Shown piece by piece: positions 60,024-64,000 of a stretch of DNA of 64,000 bases (positions are counted from its first letter, which is position 1; every line of letters begins with the position of its first letter). The translations under genes and the position numbers were made by a program. The DNA is taken from positions 67,001 to 131,000 of the forward strand of contig PNKX01000002.1 of assembly GCA_013822725.1 (NCBI GenBank). Reading direction: 5' to 3'. The notes under the pieces are model-generated. The model was not told the DNA's origin, did not search any database, and saw only the letters and a list, made by a program, of their open reading frames with translations. Source of the stretch: Pirellula sp. (GTDB lineage Bacteria > Planctomycetota > Planctomycetia > Pirellulales > Lacipirellulaceae).

Positions 60024-60329
60024 TCAGTTCTGGCTGAAGCCGAGTTCATGCAATGCAACGCGCCCGAGCGGATTCTTCACGTAGGCGTTGCGACAGTTGC
60101 TGCAGAGGTCGTAACGCTTCTGCTGATAGACCTCTTCGCTGATCCGTTCGTCGTCGACGTCATCGAGCCGGTCGAGAATATCTTGTATTTCTTGCAAATG
60201 GTCGTGCTCGTCGTCCGACTCGTCCTGCATCGGATCGAGCGCGGCGTAGACCTCCACGCGGACGACGTAACGCAACTCCTGTTCGGGATCGATCGGCCGT
60301 TTGCAGCAATCGCACGTGTAGTGAAGCAT
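60024..60329 (-). CDS. Small conserved zinc-ribbon protein
   Basis: A 101-residue acidic protein starting MLHYTCDCCKRPIDPEQELR. CDCC near the N terminus and CSNC at about residue 81 form a likely split zinc ribbon. The middle is very acidic (DPMQDESDDEHDHLQEIQDI). I do not recognise a named family. The longer frame to 60398 is not supported by content. Confidence 0.7.
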   Translation of the reverse strand: MLHYTCDCCKRPIDPEQELRYVVRVEVYAALDPMQDESDDEHDHLQEIQDILDRLDDVDDERISEEVYQQKRYDLCSNCRNAYVKNPLGRVALHELGFSQN

Positions 60330-61062
60330 GACCAGCGTCCTCTGCGACAAGTTCGTAATCGACACGCTCTGTTCCGTTGAGCGCCCCTCAAGATTCATCC
60401 TAACGAGGGGATGAAGCAGCTCGCAAGATAATCCGTTGATCTTTCTGGGAGGCAGCTGAATTGAATCGCAATGCCAGTGGCGATGACATCAACTGCGTCA
60501 CGCAGTCATCGTCGACGCGCGCAGCCCCATCCTTGTGAAGGTCCTCTCCTGTGGCAAATGCCGTGCCTAATGTGCGGTTTGTGCGATTTTACATGGAGCT
60601 TGCAGCATAGCGTCGCCACGCGCTGGAATAGCGCAAACTGCCGGCTATCGACGCCGCGCGTCCTGTGCCGCAGCCTATGAATATTTGCCGCGTCGTTGGT
60701 CTATGCCTCTGTGAAATCGCGCATTCCAAGCTGGTTTTGCGGAAATGGGGGGACTAGAATACAGGGGACGCCACTCGCTGCCGTCGACTGAGGAAGCATC
60801 GGACTTATCGTTTGATGTTCATGCAGTCGCCGCTTCGAAGGCGCGACTTTGGTCTCGGGTCCCGGGCGCTGCCGCGTCCCGCCTGGCAGCGTCTCCTTCA
60901 CACGCCGTTAGCGCTCGCAGCCTAGATTCTGGGCATCGATCGCAGCGAAGAAGCGCACGGTTCGCTTAGCCGCGATCGCGTGAGCTTCTCCGCTCGGGGT
61001 GCAGGCGGGAATGGCCCTGTCGTCGGCATTCGGCGGCATGCATGTTGGGGAGACTAGCGCGA
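60330..61062. other. Long intergenic region, nothing recognised
   Basis: About 730 bases between divergent genes. Several short frames exist but none shows a ribosome site, domain or consistent composition. An unannotated RNA cannot be excluded. Confidence 0.35.
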
Positions 61063-61701
61063 ATGTCGACCGTCGAATCGAGCGGATTGAACGCCAGCGT
61101 CCTCGTTCTCAACCGGCATTACATCGCCGTCCACGTGATCAACGTGCGGCGTGCCGTCGGACTATTGGTCAACGCCCTGGCCGAAGTGATTCACATCGAG
61201 GATGGCCAGTATTCCAATCACGACTTCGAGTCGTGGCGGGAAATCAGCGAACTGCGGGCGACGTTCAAAGAGCGCTCTCCCCACGAAGACTGGATCCGCA
61301 GCGTCAACTTTGAAGTTTGCGTACCGCGCGTCTTACGATTGCTCCATTACGATCGTTTGCCAAAGCAGCAGGTGCGGCTCAACCGGCGAAACATCTTCGC
61401 CCGCGACGCGAACCTCTGCCAATACTGCGGCAAGAAGTTTCCCACGAGCGAACTGAGCCTCGACCACGTTCTGCCGACTTGCCGCGGCGGCGGCGCGAGT
61501 TGGGAGAACCTGGTCTGCGCCTGCGTCCGCTGCAACGTCCGCAAGGGGGGCCGCACGCCGCAGGAGGCGGGCATGAAGCTCATTCAGAAGCCGGTCCGTC
61601 CGAAACGGAGCCCGATGCTGACGATCAAACTCGGCAATCCCAAGTACGCCAGCTGGAAGAACTTTCTCGACAGCGCGTACTGGACAGTTGATTTGAAGTA
61701 G
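61063..61701 (+). CDS. HNH endonuclease
   Basis: A 212-residue protein. The C-terminal HNH domain has the zinc ligands and catalytic centre in CQYCGKKF, LSLDHVLPTCRGGGASWENL and CVRCNVRKGG; it is preceded by a helical N-terminal domain (VLVLNRHYIAVHVINVRRAV). This is the stand-alone HNH family common across bacteria, whose role is still unclear. The ATG at 61063 gives the usual N terminus. Confidence 0.92.
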   Translation: MSTVESSGLNASVLVLNRHYIAVHVINVRRAVGLLVNALAEVIHIEDGQYSNHDFESWREISELRATFKERSPHEDWIRSVNFEVCVPRVLRLLHYDRLPKQQVRLNRRNIFARDANLCQYCGKKFPTSELSLDHVLPTCRGGGASWENLVCACVRCNVRKGGRTPQEAGMKLIQKPVRPKRSPMLTIKLGNPKYASWKNFLDSAYWTVDLK

Positions 61702-61710
61702 AACTCGCAT

Positions 61711-61800
61711 TGCAGCCCCCGGCTCCGCCGGGGGGTAGCGCTACGCAAGACGACGTCTATCGGAATGGTGACCGACCCCCCGGCGGAGCCGGGGGCTGCA
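61711..61800. repeat. AGCCCCCGGCTCCGCC inverted repeat, copy 2 (perfect arms)
   Basis: Perfect 26-base arms at 61711-61736 and 61775-61800 with a 38-base loop. Same family as 54503-54585. It lies between convergent genes. Confidence 0.9.
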
Positions 61801-61832
61801 ATACGCAGCAACCATCCGTCACGCACACCAAC

Positions 61833-61873
61833 AAAAAAACGGCCTTCGACAGACATGCTGTCGAAGGCCGTTT
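61833..61873 (-). terminator. Intrinsic terminator of the ferredoxin gene
   Basis: ACGGCCTTCGACAG pairs with CTGTCGAAGGCCGT; on the minus strand a run of T follows (TTTTTTTG). Confidence 0.9.
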
Positions 61874-61909
61874 GATTTCGATGCTCAAGCCGAATTGCCA
61901 GCCTAGGGA

Positions 61910-62188
61910 TCAACCCTCGGCAAGCGGCTCTTTCTTTTCCGTAATCACCGGGCACTGCGGCGCCATCTCGGCGTTCAGTTCCGTGAAGCCCTTCCACTCT
62001 TCCGGCACGTTGTCTTCGTGGAAGATCGCCTCGACGGGGCATTCCGGCACGCACGCTTCGCAGTCGATGCATTCGTCGGGGTGAATATACAAGATCTGTT
62101 CACCCTCGTAGAAGCACTCGACCGGGCATACCACCACGCAGTCGGTGTATTTGCAAGCGAAGCAAGGCTCGCACACAACGTGGGTCAT
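61910..62188 (-). CDS. fdxA: 7Fe ferredoxin
   Basis: A 92-residue protein starting [17 protein letters not shown]. Cysteines C9, C17 and C50 fit the [3Fe-4S] cluster and C21, C40, C43 and C46 the [4Fe-4S] cluster of the FdxA type ([36 protein letters not shown]). It is a soluble electron carrier. The frame is open well upstream, but the family start is at 62188. A strong terminator follows. Confidence 0.93.
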   Translation of the reverse strand: MTHVVCEPCFACKYTDCVVVCPVECFYEGEQILYIHPDECIDCEACVPECPVEAIFHEDNVPEEWKGFTELNAEMAPQCPVITEKKEPLAEG

Positions 62189-62607
62189 CGTCGGAATTCT
62201 CCTTCTATCGCGGCAACACGAATGGATGGACTGGCTAATCGCCTCGGCGTTTCCGCCGCGGAATCCAAAATCTGTCCGCTCGTCGGACCGAAGTTGTATC
62301 GTAGCACTCTCGCCAAACGGCCGACAAGTATTGATGAGCGAACGAGTTTCGGCCACGCCGACCTTGCTCGCCGCGGCAATCTTAGATTCGGCTAGTAGCA
62401 GCGTCAACCCGAGGAAAACCTTGCCCAATCGGACGTTTCCCCGCGATTTTCGGGACTTTCGCCCCGTTTGCGCTCGGCTCCCGGCGACTTTGTCTTGCTC
62501 CGCGCTTCCCTGCTATCTAGAATCGGATGGAGCGGTCGCGACCCGTGGCGCTATTCGCTCACAAGGCCAGGAGCTGTGGGGCTCAACCGATAAGGTGGTG
62601 AATCGAC
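62189..62607. other. Divergent intergenic region
   Basis: A 419-base gap between fdxA and the sigma factor gene. It should hold both promoters; I see no gene and no clear repeat. Confidence 0.4.
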
Positions 62608-63171
62608 GTGGCGCTTTCCGACATTGACCGCAATCTGCTGGAACGCTGTCTTGCCCGCAAGCCGCGGGCGTGGGAAGACTTTGTTGATCGTTTTACCGGC
62701 CTCGTGATTCACGTCGTGAATCACACGGCTCGCTGCCGGTCGATCATGCTCAGTTCGGCTGATCGCGAAGATCTCACGGCCGACGTGCTGCTGGCCATCG
62801 TTCGCGACGATTTCGCCGTCCTCCGGCACTTCCGCGGCAAGAGCAGCCTCGCGACCTACCTGACGGTCGTGGCCCGCCGCATCGTCGTCCGGAAGCTGGT
62901 CGACACTCGCACAGCCACCTCGCTTGGCGCCGCCGCCGATGCGGTCGCCGGCGCCGACGGCGCTTCGAGCGAGCAACGGATTACCGACCGCGAAGAGGTC
63001 GAGCAACTCATGGAGCAGCTCGACGACAGCGAAGCGGCCGTCGTGCGGATGTATCACCTGGAGGGGAAGACCTACCAGGAAATCAGCCGCACCACCGGGA
63101 TGCCGACGAACAGCGTCGGCCCGATGCTAACTCGCGCTCGCGCGAAGTTACGCAATGCCGGCGCCCGGTAG
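62608..63171 (+). CDS. ECF-like sigma-70 factor
   Basis: A 187-residue protein with GTG start and AAGGTGGTG upstream. Region 2 (ADREDLTADVLLAIVRDDFAVLRHFRGKSSLATYLTVVARR) and region 4 (LDDSEAAVVRMYHLEGKTYQ, EISRTTGMPTNSVGPMLTRAR) are present without region 3, as in ECF sigma factors. No anti-sigma gene is adjacent, so control must be elsewhere. The promoters it recognises are unknown. Confidence 0.9.
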   Translation: MALSDIDRNLLERCLARKPRAWEDFVDRFTGLVIHVVNHTARCRSIMLSSADREDLTADVLLAIVRDDFAVLRHFRGKSSLATYLTVVARRIVVRKLVDTRTATSLGAAADAVAGADGASSEQRITDREEVEQLMEQLDDSEAAVVRMYHLEGKTYQEISRTTGMPTNSVGPMLTRARAKLRNAGAR

Positions 63172-63175
63172 CCCT

Positions 63176-63297
63176 CGTTCCCACGCTCTGCGTGGGAACG
63201 CAATCATCGACGCTCCGCGTCGCAAACTGAGCATCTGGCATCGTCGTAATTGCCGCAGAGCGGCATAGCGTGCGTTCCCACGCAGAGCGTGGGAACG
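63176..63297. repeat. CGTTCCCACGCTCTGCGTGG hairpin pair
   Basis: Two 25-base near-palindromes (63176-63200 and 63273-63297) that are also complementary to each other, directly after the sigma factor stop codon. CATCCTTCGCTCCGCTCAGG at 63299 is a half copy of the repeat at 56230. Confidence 0.8.
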
Positions 63298-63329
63298 ATG
63301 CATCCTTCGCTCCGCTCAGGATGACCTAT

Positions 63330-63893
63330 TCAGAATCCTGGTCCGCGCAGATCGATCGTGCCGCTTGGCCAACCGTCGCCGCCAGGGTATCTCAGCACCA
63401 CCTCGTCCCAGAATGGGCAAGTCTTCGGTCCGTCTCCCAGCGAGTTAATGATCGTGTTCTGCACCGGCACGGCGCCGAGCTTTTCGTAGAACCCGCGCAC
63501 CAAATGGTTTGTTTGGAACAAGGCGAACGGAAACTCGCCGGCGTCGACCAAGCCGAACGCCGCCCGCACCACCAACTCGCCTAGTCCGCGGCCGCGCACC
63601 GCCGCATCAGTGCAGACTCGCGCCAAGCCTCCAATCACCATCTCGCCTTGCGTCGTTCGAATCTCGCGCGGCAGCACCGCTGCGTGAGCAATCACGCGAT
63701 CGTCCTCAACCACGACCAAAGACCGCGGCGCCAGTCCGAGCTGGCCGCGAAACTCGCGCGACAAGGCGAGTTGCTGCTCCGCTCGATCGGCGGCGGTGAG
63801 GTGCGGCTTCGGCCAGACCTGAGCGATCAGATCGCCAATCTGCTTGGCCTGAGCGGGAGTGAAATCGCGCACGTCCCAGATTTCGACGGGCAT
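63330..63893 (-). CDS. GNAT-family N-acetyltransferase
   Basis: A 187-residue protein starting MPVEIWDVRDFTPAQAKQIG. The acetyl-CoA binding motif A is GLARVCTDAAVRGRGLGELV, followed by FALFQTNHLVRGFYEKLGAV. It is cytosolic and its substrate is unknown. The ATG at 63893 was chosen over that at 63905; the difference is four residues. The last 95 bases of the window lie upstream and hold no other gene. Confidence 0.88.
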   Translation of the reverse strand: MPVEIWDVRDFTPAQAKQIGDLIAQVWPKPHLTAADRAEQQLALSREFRGQLGLAPRSLVVVEDDRVIAHAAVLPREIRTTQGEMVIGGLARVCTDAAVRGRGLGELVVRAAFGLVDAGEFPFALFQTNHLVRGFYEKLGAVPVQNTIINSLGDGPKTCPFWDEVVLRYPGGDGWPSGTIDLRGPGF

Positions 63894-64000
63894 AGCGGCA
63901 ATCACGATGGACGATCCTCGTAGCGAACTGGAGTGGCGTTACCCTAACAAAGGGTACGTTACGCCGCCAAGCGAGGATCGCGCCGCGGGCTGAAATCGGC

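Overview
The window is high-GC bacterial chromosome that reads as a planctomycete of the order Pirellulales. The evidence is gene content: two PEP-CTERM anchored secreted proteins, a Ser/Thr kinase with a regulatory tail, NHL and SBBP propeller proteins, a MoxR/DUF58/von Willebrand A cluster, Gfo/Idh/MocA and TIM-barrel sugar enzymes with a Tat signal, and many small zinc-ribbon proteins. Dense, mostly palindromic intergenic repeats also fit. The genus is not resolved.

Layout. 1-4571: a partial secreted protein, a kinase with a degenerate receiver, a transglutaminase-like protein and a BON protein. 4700-10388: a GT4 glycosyltransferase convergent with a GH130 protein, then rpiB and a TsaC/Sua5 plus low-molecular-weight phosphatase fusion. 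10795-23109: an NHL lipoprotein, then a VWA / MoxR / DUF58 / BatA-like cluster interrupted by a PEP-CTERM SBBP gene, a RepA-like ATPase and a four-helix-bundle gene between inverted repeats. 23238-34596: a methyltransferase, then a leftward carbohydrate block (two sugar isomerases, an oxidoreductase, a NagB/PIG-L fusion, an acyltransferase) with a divergent AraC regulator, and PEP carboxylase. 34736-37095: a GH18-like dockerin/PEP-CTERM protein with a frameshift near its end.

37094-52943 is an integrated element of about 15.8 kb inserted in tRNA-Leu(UAA). The intact tRNA lies at the right end and a displaced 3' half at the left end. Next to the tRNA are a tyrosine integrase and an excisionase-like HTH protein. 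Further in are a serine recombinase, a leftward replication operon (AEP primase, SF3 helicase, AlpA-like HTH), a coiled-coil / collagen-like gene set, several small HTH proteins, DUF2513 and DUF5677 proteins, an orphan DNA methyltransferase and membrane proteins. I found no capsid, portal, terminase or conjugation gene, so a phage satellite, replicative island or decayed prophage fits better than a complete phage.

52974-64000 is ordinary chromosome again: a DUF819 membrane protein, leuA behind what looks like a complete leucine leader-peptide attenuator, small zinc-binding proteins, a lipoprotein, a thermonuclease, an HNH endonuclease, a 7Fe ferredoxin, an ECF-like sigma factor and a GNAT acetyltransferase.

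At least six families of dispersed inverted repeats occupy the gaps between chromosomal genes, and several recur inside this window.
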